A stretch of 10,221 nucleotides of DNA from Patescibacteria group bacterium (GTDB lineage: Bacteria > Patescibacteriota > Minisyncoccia > Phycocordibacterales > Phycocordibacteraceae), in NCBI GenBank assembly GCA_019246385.1, contig JAFAQP010000050.1, forward strand, positions 1 through 10,221, read 5' to 3'. Below, one piece after another: positions 1 to 6,522 of this stretch. The translations under genes were made by a program, and so were the position numbers. Under the pieces are notes generated by a model. The model was not told the origin of the DNA. It saw nothing but the letters and a program-made list of their open reading frames with translations, and made no database searches. Position 1 is the first letter of the stretch, and every line of letters begins with the position of its first letter.

Positions 1-39
1 AAAGCAGAAACCTTTCAAGGGTTCCGACAGGGAAGTGCG

Positions 40-65
40 AGGAGCCATACTGCGGCTCCTTTCTT
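40..65 (+). terminator. Possible intrinsic terminator
   Basis: A 7-bp perfect stem (AGGAGCC at 40-46 with GGCTCCT at 54-60) closes a 7-base loop and is followed by a short T-rich run at 60-65 that is interrupted by one C. It would stop a plus-strand gene lying left of the window, convergent with the MFS gene. The T run is weak, so the call is tentative. Confidence 0.4.
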
Positions 66-132
66 CCGGATCGTGCGGCGAATCCGGCCTTTTCGCGCTG
101 CCGTTCGCACAGAAACGGATACGTGACCAAAC

Positions 133-160
133 AAAAAAACTCCGCGCTGAAGGGCTGGTT
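133..160 (-). terminator. Possible weak terminator after the MFS gene
   Basis: Read on the minus strand, a run of seven T (A7 at 133-139 on the plus strand) lies about 55 bases beyond the MFS stop codon and directly follows a short 4-bp hairpin (CTTC-AGCGC-GGAG). The stem is poor, so this is only a suggestion. Apart from this and the hairpin at 40-60, I see no gene or structure in bases 1-192. Confidence 0.25.
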
Positions 161-192
161 TCATTTCGCTGGAATAGATATTCTCTTCCGCG

Positions 193-1350
193 TTAACGCA
201 AATCGCGCATTGATATGGTGAAGGGAACACCGAAGAGAAGTAACAGGCCGAAAAGGACGAAAATCTCTGAAAACGGCAGAAAATAAAGCGCCGCCGATGC
301 GATAAGGGGCGCGACGATTGCTGCTATGGGCCGCAGCATGCGGAAAGAGCTCACGAGATCCGCGTCCGTCACCGCTACCCGCTTGAAGAAGTGCGTTTCC
401 GTCGAGACTTCCACCATCGCGCCTCCAAGGTTCGCAACCAGCACCACTGCAATCCACGCGACATAATCGGGCGTGCCGATGAAGGCGAAACACGCTATGC
501 CAAGGGCCATGATAAGGAATCCGAAAAGGGCTATCTCTTTTTCTCCAAAATAATTATCGGCAAGGACGCCGATAGGGAACTCGAGGAAAATATACGGCAA
601 TATGGAGATACCGAAGAGAAACCCGGTGTCTTTCCAAGAAAATCCCACGTGCTCATACAAGTAGAGTGGCAGGTAATATATTTCCCAGGCGAAAAAAAGA
701 AGTAGAAGAAAATGCGCGAGCATCGTCGGCATGAGAGAAGTCCGCTGGCGAATCTCGCGGAAAGTATGGTGGAAAGTGACGTGGCTGCCGGGCACGCGGG
801 AAACGGCAGGAAAGGACGCGGCGAACATCGTGAAGGGAACGATCGCGGCCGCCGCTATAAGAAATACGTCCGAGAAATTATGATCCGTCAGTATGAATGA
901 AAGGGAGAAAGACGCCGCGAGGACGGAAAGATTGGCAAGTGCGAGGAAAATTCCGCGCGCGTGCCCGGTCTTTTGCTCGTCCACCGTTCGGGCTTCGAGA
1001 AGAAGATCGAGGCCGAGAAAAATGTTGTAAGCGCACATGCTTTGGATGGCAAAAAGTATCCCTGCGACCGGCGCCGAGCGCGCAAGCGCGAGGCCTATGG
1101 AGATGACCATTTCGATGATGCCGAAAAGCACAAGGATGCGACGCGTACCGGACCGGTAGAAGATGCGCGGCATCACTATCAAAGAAAGAGCCGTTGTAAA
1201 CGAAGCCGCGGCGATGACGTACCCGAGCGCTATGTCGCTTAGAAATCCCGCAAGAAAAGTGGAAATGACGAGGCCGATAAGATAGTGATGGTAGCGCGCG
1301 AAAAAGTTGCCCGTTGAAAGCCTGGCAAGCGCGTCCTTCGAAAATTTCAT
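193..1350 (-). CDS. MFS transporter, 12 transmembrane segments
   Basis: A 385-residue integral membrane protein with about twelve hydrophobic segments in two halves of six, as in the major facilitator superfamily. Residues around the TM8-TM9 loop (GVLADNYFGEKE) resemble the MFS motif A (G-x-L-x-D-x-x-G) in its second-half position, and a long polar loop after TM6 (about 190-210, His- and Arg-rich) fits the central cytoplasmic loop. It probably moves a small solute or drug across the membrane by a secondary mechanism; the substrate cannot be read from sequence. The frame stays open upstream, but the extra 69 residues overlap the preceding gene and look non-coding, so I chose the ATG at 1350. 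GTG at 1356 and TTG at 1353 are alternatives. There is no Shine-Dalgarno at usual spacing; a TATACT hexamer sits 6 bases before the ATG. The gene follows the PQ-loop gene by 29 bases. Confidence 0.88.
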   Translation of the reverse strand: MKFSKDALARLSTGNFFARYHHYLIGLVISTFLAGFLSDIALGYVIAAASFTTALSLIVMPRIFYRSGTRRILVLFGIIEMVISIGLALARSAPVAGILFAIQSMCAYNIFLGLDLLLEARTVDEQKTGHARGIFLALANLSVLAASFSLSFILTDHNFSDVFLIAAAAIVPFTMFAASFPAVSRVPGSHVTFHHTFREIRQRTSLMPTMLAHFLLLLFFAWEIYYLPLYLYEHVGFSWKDTGFLFGISILPYIFLEFPIGVLADNYFGEKEIALFGFLIMALGIACFAFIGTPDYVAWIAVVLVANLGGAMVEVSTETHFFKRVAVTDADLVSSFRMLRPIAAIVAPLIASAALYFLPFSEIFVLFGLLLLFGVPFTISMRDLR

Positions 1351-1356
1351 CAACAC

Positions 1357-1362
1357 AGTATA
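1357..1362 (-). promoter_or_regulatory. -10-like box 6 bases before the MFS start codon
   Basis: On the minus strand TATACT is followed by six bases (gtgttg) and then the ATG at 1350. Transcription from it would start about at the ATG, giving a leaderless message. No convincing -35 hexamer is seen 16-18 bases upstream, and the box lies in the 29-base gap after the PQ-loop gene, so read-through from that gene is also possible. Confidence 0.4.
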
Positions 1363-1379
1363 CTCAGAATTCCTCGTTC

Positions 1380-1976
1380 TTATGTGAGGCGCCGTGCGAC
1401 GACCCTTCTCCAGAGACACAGTGTCACGAACAAGACGTTGGCTACGCCGACGACCGCGAGATAGGGCACAGTGATGAGGTTGTAATGTGGCACCGCCAGG
1501 AGGGAAAAAAAGCACGAAAGCGCGAATATGCCCCACGTCGTCGCGGACTCGCTCCACGGGCTATCCCAGGTTTTGCGATAACTTGGAACGTAGCCCGCAA
1601 AATCGATCGCTGAAACTAAAAATACCGATCCTACAGGGTTTTTCAGCTGCCACCACACAAGCATCGCAATAAGGCATAAGGCGAGAAGTATCGTGTCGCT
1701 TACGGTTATGTTCCGTGTTCCGTATTTAAACGAGAGTACGAATAAAAGTAAAATGAGAACCGTTCCGAATGAAAGCGATAGAACGCTCCAACCGCCTCCT
1801 CCGTACCAGCTTCCTACTGCGGCGGTTCCCTGAGTCATCGCCCATATAAGCCACGTATAAGCATGTGGTTTTACTTCTCCGCGGAACATGCCGGAGAGAT
1901 ACGGGAAATAGCCGGCGAGAACGGCGGCGATCGACAAGAGGGAGAACAAAACCTTGAAATCGAAAGGGAAGGACAT
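1380..1976 (-). CDS. PQ-loop/SWEET-like 7-TM membrane protein
   Basis: A 198-residue membrane protein with seven predicted helices, roughly 8-28, 39-58, 63-83, 92-110, 114-134, 146-163 and 166-188. The first three and last three helices look like copies: residues 21-47 (AGYFPY... to TWLIWAM) align without a gap to 127-153 (AGYVPS... to TWGIFAL), sharing Ala-Gly-Tyr-x-Pro and Thr-Trp-x-Ile-x-Ala. Helix 4 is then the linker. This 3+1+3 plan with a Pro at the end of helices 1 and 5 matches PQ-loop/SWEET transporters, a family that moves sugars or other small solutes. Family placement is my inference from this pattern. The ATG at 1976 begins just before the first helix. No Shine-Dalgarno is present; TATACT lies 6 bases before the ATG. 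The MFS gene follows closely, so they probably form a transport operon. Confidence 0.75.
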   Translation of the reverse strand: MSFPFDFKVLFSLLSIAAVLAGYFPYLSGMFRGEVKPHAYTWLIWAMTQGTAAVGSWYGGGGWSVLSLSFGTVLILLLFVLSFKYGTRNITVSDTILLALCLIAMLVWWQLKNPVGSVFLVSAIDFAGYVPSYRKTWDSPWSESATTWGIFALSCFFSLLAVPHYNLITVPYLAVVGVANVLFVTLCLWRRVVARRLT

Positions 1977-1982
1977 TACTGG

Positions 1983-1988
1983 AGTATA
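1983..1988 (-). promoter_or_regulatory. -10-like box 6 bases before the PQ-loop gene
   Basis: On the minus strand TATACT is followed by ccagta and then the ATG at 1976, so a transcript would begin about at the start codon. A clear -35 hexamer is missing. It lies in a 62-base gap between divergent start codons (1976 minus and 2039 plus), which is where promoters are expected. Confidence 0.5.
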
Positions 1989-2003
1989 ACGTGCCGGCCA
2001 TAT

Positions 2004-2032
2004 TTGACTTATATCCTTTCTTATGTTATCAC
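2004..2032 (+). promoter_or_regulatory. Candidate promoter for the small gene at 2039
   Basis: TTGACT at 2004-2009 (5 of 6 to the sigma-70 -35 consensus) is separated by 17 bases from TATCAC at 2027-2032 (4 of 6 to the -10 consensus). Six bases later the ATG at 2039 begins, so the transcript would be leaderless. The same TTGACT hexamer occurs at -35 in the promoters before 6523 and before groES. Confidence 0.45.
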
Positions 2033-2038
2033 TAAATC

Positions 2039-2359
2039 ATGAGTGAACATCGATGGAACATCCAGAGGGCAGGGGCGCAAACTGTTGCTGAACACGAACA
2101 GGAAGAGAACGCTAAAGCGAGGCAACGCGCAACATTGCACGCGATACATGCCGAAAATATCACTGCGGGCGATGAGATAACTTTTTGCGATTTACGAAGC
2201 AAAAGTAAAAAAACGAGCACCGCTACTTATCACGGGCATAGAATACCGGCTAACGGGAGCCACGCTCGGATGAATTTATCGAGGCCAACAAGTCAGCCTT
2301 TTTCGGTCCGTCTGTGTGACGTCAGCGATGTCCATAAAGTAAGGCGCACTGCCTCGTGA
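2039..2359 (+). CDS. Small hypothetical protein
   Basis: A 106-residue hydrophilic reading frame that I do not recognise. Residues 15-35 are rich in Glu, Gln, Lys, Arg and Ala and could form a helix; the rest has no clear motif, signal or membrane segment. Reasons to think it is real: it fills an otherwise empty 399-base gap between two minus-strand genes, its early codons favour purines in the first position as coding sequence does, and a TTGACT-17-TATCAC promoter ends six bases before its ATG. It would converge on the RNase J gene, stopping 16 bases from that gene's stop codon. Reasons for doubt: no homology can be named, and the second half has less coding character. If it is not a gene, 1989-2375 is a non-coding stretch with nothing else I can identify. 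Confidence 0.45.
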   Translation: MSEHRWNIQRAGAQTVAEHEQEENAKARQRATLHAIHAENITAGDEITFCDLRSKSKKTSTATYHGHRIPANGSHARMNLSRPTSQPFSVRLCDVSDVHKVRRTAS

Positions 2360-2375
2360 CCAGGGAAAGAGCGGT

Positions 2376-4346
2376 TTACACCCCGATCAGGACAGGTATC
2401 ACCATAGGGCGCTTCGAGGTTTTTTGGAGTAAGTAGCGCTCCACTGTGTCAGTGAGGTTCGTTTTTATATACTCGAGATCTATCGGATTCATGTTAGCCG
2501 CAAGGTCTTCGACCGTTTTTTTGATTAGCAAGCGCGACTCCGACAAAAGGCCCTGCGATTCGCGCAGATACACGAAACCGCGCGAGATTATATCTGGCGA
2601 TTTTTTCAAGGTTCCCGTGCGCACATTGACGGTCGCGATGATCACGAACATACCGTCTTCTGCAAGTGACTTGCGGTCGCGGATGACGACTTCCTGCATA
2701 TCTCCTATAGAGAAGCCGTCCACCATAAGCGGGTTTGCGGGTACCTTGTTCTTTTCCATCGTGAACGCTTCTCCGTTTCGTATCTCAACGACCGTGCCGT
2801 TGTCCGGAATAATTACTTTTTCCTTCGGAAAGCCCGCGTGTATCTGCGCATTGGCGTGAGACTTCAGCATCGAATAGTAACCGTAACCGGGCATGAAGAA
2901 TGCCGGATTAACCTGCTCACGCATCCATACCAATTCTCCCGTATTCCCGTGGCCGGTCGAATGCACGTCAGAAGAGCGATAATGAATGAGAGAAACCCCG
3001 TTCCTCAAGAGATTGTCCTTCAAGGTCTGCACATGGGTCTCATTTCCAGGAATCACCGAGGAGGAGAGCACGACAGTGTCGCGCTCATTGAACGTGAGTA
3101 TTTTATGTTTCTTCGTCGCTATCCTCATGAGGGCCGCCGATTCTTCGCCCTGTGATCCCGTGGCGATAATAACCACCTTGTCGGGCGGATAATCGCCGAC
3201 CTGTTCCACGGGGATTATGGTTCCCGGCTTCGGAGCAAATATGTTTCCGCGTTCCGCTATTTCGATGTTGGTTTTTATGGAACGCCCTTCGGTCACTATT
3301 TTTTTGCCGAGTTTCTCGCATACCTTGATGATGTGGATCATGCGTTCGAACTGGGAAGAGAACGTTCCGATAATAAGGCGTCCTTTGACCGAGCGGATGA
3401 TCTCCTCAAGGGTCGCATACACGCGCGATTCTGGTATCGAAAAGCCGTCGCGTTCCGCGTTCGTGGAGTCGGCGATAAAGAGCAGATTCTTTTCTTTGCC
3501 GAGCGCTCCCCAGTTCTTTTTTTCCTTTTCGGTGGGAATGCCGTCCTCGTGTTCAAGGCGAAGATCGCCCGAGATGAGCACGTTGCCGTGCTTCGTGGAA
3601 ATACACAGACCCATCGAATCTGGTATGGAGTGTGTGACCGGAAAACTTTTTATTTTGAGGCCGTTCACGATGACGCTTCCACCCGGCTCGAGGACGCGCA
3701 GATCGAGAGGTGCCAGATGGGGGAACTCCTCGTGGCGCTTCTTTATCATGAGCGAAGTCAGATGCTGGGTAAAAATAGGCGGATTGCCGATGCGATCCAT
3801 GATATAGGGTATGCCGCCGATGTGGTCCAGGTGCCCGTGGGTTATGAAGAGTCCGAGTATCCTTTTTTTGTTCTCTTCGAGATATTTTGTGTTCGGCAAA
3901 ACATAATCGATGCCCGGCGCGGATTCCTCGGAGACGAACTGGAATCCCGCGTCCGCGATGATTATCCCTTCGGGGACTTCGATCAAGACCATGTTCCGGC
4001 CAACTTCCTCAAGTCCTCCGAGAGGTATGATACGGACGGTATCCGGATCCGGAGGCGGCAAATTCACGCGCTCCGATTCCGGTATTTCCTCCAATGCCTC
4101 CCGCGGAGGCGGCACGGGCGTTCTCATCCGATCCCGTCTGCCGCCCGGGCGGCCGCGATTGTCAGTGCGGCGCCTATGCGGTCCCGTCTGCCGCCCAGGC
4201 GGCCGTCCTCCTTCGCGGGAGGGATTTCCATGTGGCGAGAGGCCGCCTCTGGCGGGACTCCGGCGCGCAAAATTACCGCCGCGCGGAATGCCGGTGAACG
4301 GCCGGGATCGCCGTCTTCCGGGGTTTTGTGGTTGTTGTGCTTCCAT
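2376..4346 (-). CDS. rnj: Ribonuclease J with Arg/Gly/Pro-rich N-terminal tail
   Basis: A 656-residue metallo-beta-lactamase/beta-CASP ribonuclease, expected to act as a 5'-3' exonuclease and endonuclease in cytoplasmic RNA decay and rRNA maturation. The catalytic core starts near residue 103. Visible motifs: HGHLDH at 170-175 (metal ligands), His239 in THSIPD, Asp261 in SGDLRLE, ADSTNAE at 292-298, TGSQGEE at 397-402, SSSVIPGNE at 428-436, and STGHG at 463-467, whose His466 matches beta-CASP motif B. The motif C position, normally His in HGE, is Tyr488 here (MPGYGYYSML). Without the tail the protein is about 556 residues, the normal RNase J size. The first 80 residues are about 60% Arg, Gly and Pro, a likely disordered RNA- or protein-binding tail. 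The ATG at 4346 follows the upstream stop by 33 AT-rich bases and lacks a Shine-Dalgarno. It is third in the minus-strand block after secG and the binding protein. Confidence 0.95.
   Translation of the reverse strand: MEAQQPQNPGRRRSRPFTGIPRGGNFARRSPARGGLSPHGNPSREGGRPPGRQTGPHRRRTDNRGRPGGRRDRMRTPVPPPREALEEIPESERVNLPPPDPDTVRIIPLGGLEEVGRNMVLIEVPEGIIIADAGFQFVSEESAPGIDYVLPNTKYLEENKKRILGLFITHGHLDHIGGIPYIMDRIGNPPIFTQHLTSLMIKKRHEEFPHLAPLDLRVLEPGGSVIVNGLKIKSFPVTHSIPDSMGLCISTKHGNVLISGDLRLEHEDGIPTEKEKKNWGALGKEKNLLFIADSTNAERDGFSIPESRVYATLEEIIRSVKGRLIIGTFSSQFERMIHIIKVCEKLGKKIVTEGRSIKTNIEIAERGNIFAPKPGTIIPVEQVGDYPPDKVVIIATGSQGEESAALMRIATKKHKILTFNERDTVVLSSSVIPGNETHVQTLKDNLLRNGVSLIHYRSSDVHSTGHGNTGELVWMREQVNPAFFMPGYGYYSMLKSHANAQIHAGFPKEKVIIPDNGTVVEIRNGEAFTMEKNKVPANPLMVDGFSIGDMQEVVIRDRKSLAEDGMFVIIATVNVRTGTLKKSPDIISRGFVYLRESQGLLSESRLLIKKTVEDLAANMNPIDLEYIKTNLTDTVERYLLQKTSKRPMVIPVLIGV
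4126..4205. repeat. Imperfect 30-bp direct repeat in the RNase J tail
   Basis: Bases 4126-4155 and 4176-4205 match at 27 of 30 positions, with 23 of the last 24 identical. The copies are offset by 50 bp, which is not a multiple of three, so the RNase J gene reads them in different frames. One copy gives GRPGGRRDR-type and the other GRPPGRQTG-type residues. Both are Gly/Arg/Pro-rich, so the tail character is kept despite the frame change. Confidence 0.8.
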
Positions 4347-4379
4347 AATAATTTATGATTATTTTTTTAATTCGTTTCG

Positions 4380-6167
4380 TTATGCGTTCGGGAATATCCT
4401 GGTTATGAACGTGTGCCAGTCCATGGTGAAAATGGGCCAAAGCCTTTCGGTCGCGATGAACCATTGGTCTACCGAATCGAATCTATCGCTCGGCGTTCCT
4501 ATCGTTCCGAAGGCTATGCCTTTGGCGTTTGGCGCGGACAGATAGACGAAGTGAGGCGTATAGAGGAATACTGCGGCTGTTTCCGAGGAAATGGTCTTTG
4601 CCGCATTCACTTCCTTTTCCCGGCGCGTTACAGGGTCTTCGTCGGCGCGCGCCGCCTCGATAAGCTTATCGACATTCGCATTCGCGTACAGCGCAACGTT
4701 AAGTCCCGGATCATTTCTTTGGCTCGAATCCCAAAACGGATACAAGTCCATCCCGCGACCGACGACGAGCCCGAAGAGCAACGCGTCATACGTCCGGGGC
4801 TTGAGGACATTCACCGTAAGATCGTTCTGATCGTAAAATTTCAATGAGACATCCGCGCCGAGCGCTTTCCACTCGCTTGCGACCGCTTCGGCCCCGCTTT
4901 TGAGGCTGGGATCGTTCGAAGTTGTTATCGAGAAAGCGAGCCTGAGGGTCGTCTTCTTTTTTCCGTTGGTCCCCTGTTTCGCAAAGATGCCATCGGTGCC
5001 TTGCTTCCAACCGTCCTTCGCGAGTATCGCCTGCGCTGCCGCGACGCGCTCGCTCGCCGAAAGCACTGAAGCCTGATTCGTACCTATAGAATCGGGGGGA
5101 AGCGGACCGCTGATCGCAGAACCATATCCGTTGAGAACTTTACCGACGAGCGCCTGCTTATCGACGGCGGTATCAAGCGCCTGGCGCACCGCCTGATCCG
5201 CAAATATCTGGTTCTGATTCTGGTTGAAGAAAACTGCGAAGACCCTTCCGTAGACCGCTTCGTGAATCGTATGCGGAGCGGTTATATTGGCCGGCGTAAC
5301 GTTGTACCCGGCGGCCACCTCGCCGCGGTTGAACGCGTTTTCCAGAGCCGAAGCATCCGGATAAAATTTGAAGACAAAATTCCTTATATAAGGAATACGC
5401 GTTCCTTTCGCAAACGCAGCGAGGTCATATTCGGTCGGGATACCTGAGCTGTTCTGCTTTGTATTTTTTATCTCGTACGGTCCGGATCCGACGGGCCTCT
5501 GATTCAGCGTGCTGAAAGGAAATTCTTCCGCCGTCACGCTTCCCCACAGATGTTTTGGAAGAATGCCGAGCGTCGCATTTTCAAGGAACGGCGCATATGG
5601 CGCCTTTAAGGTGAAGGCCACAGTTTTCGGATCCACCACTTCGACTATGACACCTTCCCAATTGGCGCGAACCGGACTTTTGATATCCGGGTTCTGCGCC
5701 TCACGAACGGTGAATGCAACATCGTCGGCGGTGACGGGAGTGCCGTCCTGGAATCTTGCGTTGTCTTTCAAAGTAAAGGTGTAGGTGCGCTTATCCCCGC
5801 TTATGCTGTAATCCGATGCCAGATCGGGGGAGAGGGAACCATCCGGATTCGCTTTGAGGAGTCCCGAATACACGAGCGCGGAAAGATCGCGATCGGTATC
5901 CGATATCGAAAGCAGCGGATTCACGAAGCGGGGCGTGCCCACTTCTCCTTCAACATACGTGCCGCCGCGCGCCGGGACTTCAGTCGTCATCGCAAGAGAG
6001 ACCGCCGCAAAGAGCGTTCCGGCAGCAAGCGCCATGATTGCAGCAAAAAAGCCCACCACGAACCAGTCGGAAGGCGTGAAGAAAGAGAACTTTGCCTCAA
6101 CTGGGCGAAATAGTCCCAAAGTCCTTCGCTTCATAAGCGCGCGAAGAAATGCGCGTAATTTCTGCAT
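4380..6167 (-). CDS. Membrane-anchored family 5 (OppA-like) substrate-binding protein
   Basis: A 595-residue protein of the family 5 solute-binding class, which binds peptides or similar ligands outside the membrane for ABC importers. Residues 93-152 carry the family pattern: LVYSGLLKANPDGSL, SPDLASDY, then TYTFTLKDNARFQDGTPVTADDVAF. An Arg/Lys-rich cytoplasmic segment (1-32) is followed by a single hydrophobic helix (about 35-60), and no Cys forms a lipobox, so it is held by a transmembrane anchor instead of a lipid. No permease or ATPase gene is visible nearby. The frame stays open upstream into secG; I chose the ATG at 6167, which leaves a 37-base gap after the secG stop and places the basic segment before the helix. 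The in-frame ATG at residue 12 is an alternative. No clear Shine-Dalgarno. It is probably co-transcribed with secG and the RNase J gene. Confidence 0.88.
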   Translation of the reverse strand: MQKLRAFLRALMKRRTLGLFRPVEAKFSFFTPSDWFVVGFFAAIMALAAGTLFAAVSLAMTTEVPARGGTYVEGEVGTPRFVNPLLSISDTDRDLSALVYSGLLKANPDGSLSPDLASDYSISGDKRTYTFTLKDNARFQDGTPVTADDVAFTVREAQNPDIKSPVRANWEGVIVEVVDPKTVAFTLKAPYAPFLENATLGILPKHLWGSVTAEEFPFSTLNQRPVGSGPYEIKNTKQNSSGIPTEYDLAAFAKGTRIPYIRNFVFKFYPDASALENAFNRGEVAAGYNVTPANITAPHTIHEAVYGRVFAVFFNQNQNQIFADQAVRQALDTAVDKQALVGKVLNGYGSAISGPLPPDSIGTNQASVLSASERVAAAQAILAKDGWKQGTDGIFAKQGTNGKKKTTLRLAFSITTSNDPSLKSGAEAVASEWKALGADVSLKFYDQNDLTVNVLKPRTYDALLFGLVVGRGMDLYPFWDSSQRNDPGLNVALYANANVDKLIEAARADEDPVTRREKEVNAAKTISSETAAVFLYTPHFVYLSAPNAKGIAFGTIGTPSDRFDSVDQWFIATERLWPIFTMDWHTFITRIFPNA

Positions 6168-6204
6168 TGTGTTAAGGTGTAACCTGAAATGAAAGGCCTT
6201 GACT

Positions 6205-6435
6205 CTAGCCGACGATGAGCGCGACAAGCGCCGTCAGGGTAAAGAGTATCGCCAGAACGATAGAAGCCCTGAAAAGGAATAGTTCCGAACCCCGGCGGGT
6301 ATAGAACGTTCCTTGCGTCGAGTCGCCGAATGCGCCTCCCAAGCCCGCACCGCGCTGCTGAAGCAGAATGGCTCCGATAAGCAGAACCGACAGGATCACT
6401 TGTATCCCCGGCAGGAGGGCATGAAGAAGAGTCAT
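6205..6435 (-). CDS. secG: SecG, preprotein translocase subunit
   Basis: A 76-residue protein with two transmembrane helices (about 4-25 and 52-75). The first helix ends in LLQQRGAGLGGAFG, the conserved cytoplasmic loop of SecG (LLQ, Gly-rich, then FG), and the size fits the family. SecG joins SecY and SecE in the membrane channel that exports unfolded proteins. The ATG at 6435 has an AAAGG Shine-Dalgarno four bases upstream, one of the few clear ones in the window. It stops with TAG. It is the first gene of the minus-strand block and is divergent from the lipoprotein gene at 6523, with 87 bases between the two start codons. A weak TTGCAA-17-TAAGGT could serve as its promoter, but I am not sure of it. 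Confidence 0.93.
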   Translation of the reverse strand: MTLLHALLPGIQVILSVLLIGAILLQQRGAGLGGAFGDSTQGTFYTRRGSELFLFRASIVLAILFTLTALVALIVG

Positions 6436-6488
6436 GGTGCCTTTGGAAACACCTTACCATGAAGCTTTTTCGGTTGCAATGCTGCGGA

Positions 6489-6516
6489 TTGACTCTAGAA
6501 GCGAAATCAGTATAAT
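6489..6516 (+). promoter_or_regulatory. Strong sigma-70-type promoter ending 6 bases before the lipoprotein ATG
   Basis: TTGACT at 6489-6494 and a perfect TATAAT at 6511-6516 are separated by 16 bases. Six bases follow and then the ATG at 6523, which leaves no room for a ribosome binding site. A normal start site about seven bases after the -10 box would fall on the A of the ATG, so the message is predicted to be leaderless. It should drive 6523-7700 as one unit. Confidence 0.75.
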
Positions 6517-6522
6517 ATTACA

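Noticed and set aside
1351..1557. N-terminal extension of the MFS frame to 1557
   Set aside because: The extra 69 residues overlap the 3' part of the PQ-loop gene and lack hydrophobic or conserved character; the ATG at 1350 sits at the expected place before the first helix.
3333..4358. 341-residue open frame on the plus strand
   Set aside because: It lies opposite the RNase J gene, whose motifs are clear. It has no recognisable domain and mirrors the codon bias of the real gene.
3910..4545. 211-residue plus-strand frame rich in Arg, Pro and Gly
   Set aside because: It is the antisense of the GC-rich RNase J tail and of the end of the binding-protein gene; its composition comes from the real gene.
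6168..6227. Extension of the binding-protein frame to an ATG at 6227
   Set aside because: It overlaps the end of secG, and the added residues are unremarkable; the ATG at 6167 gives a normal gap.
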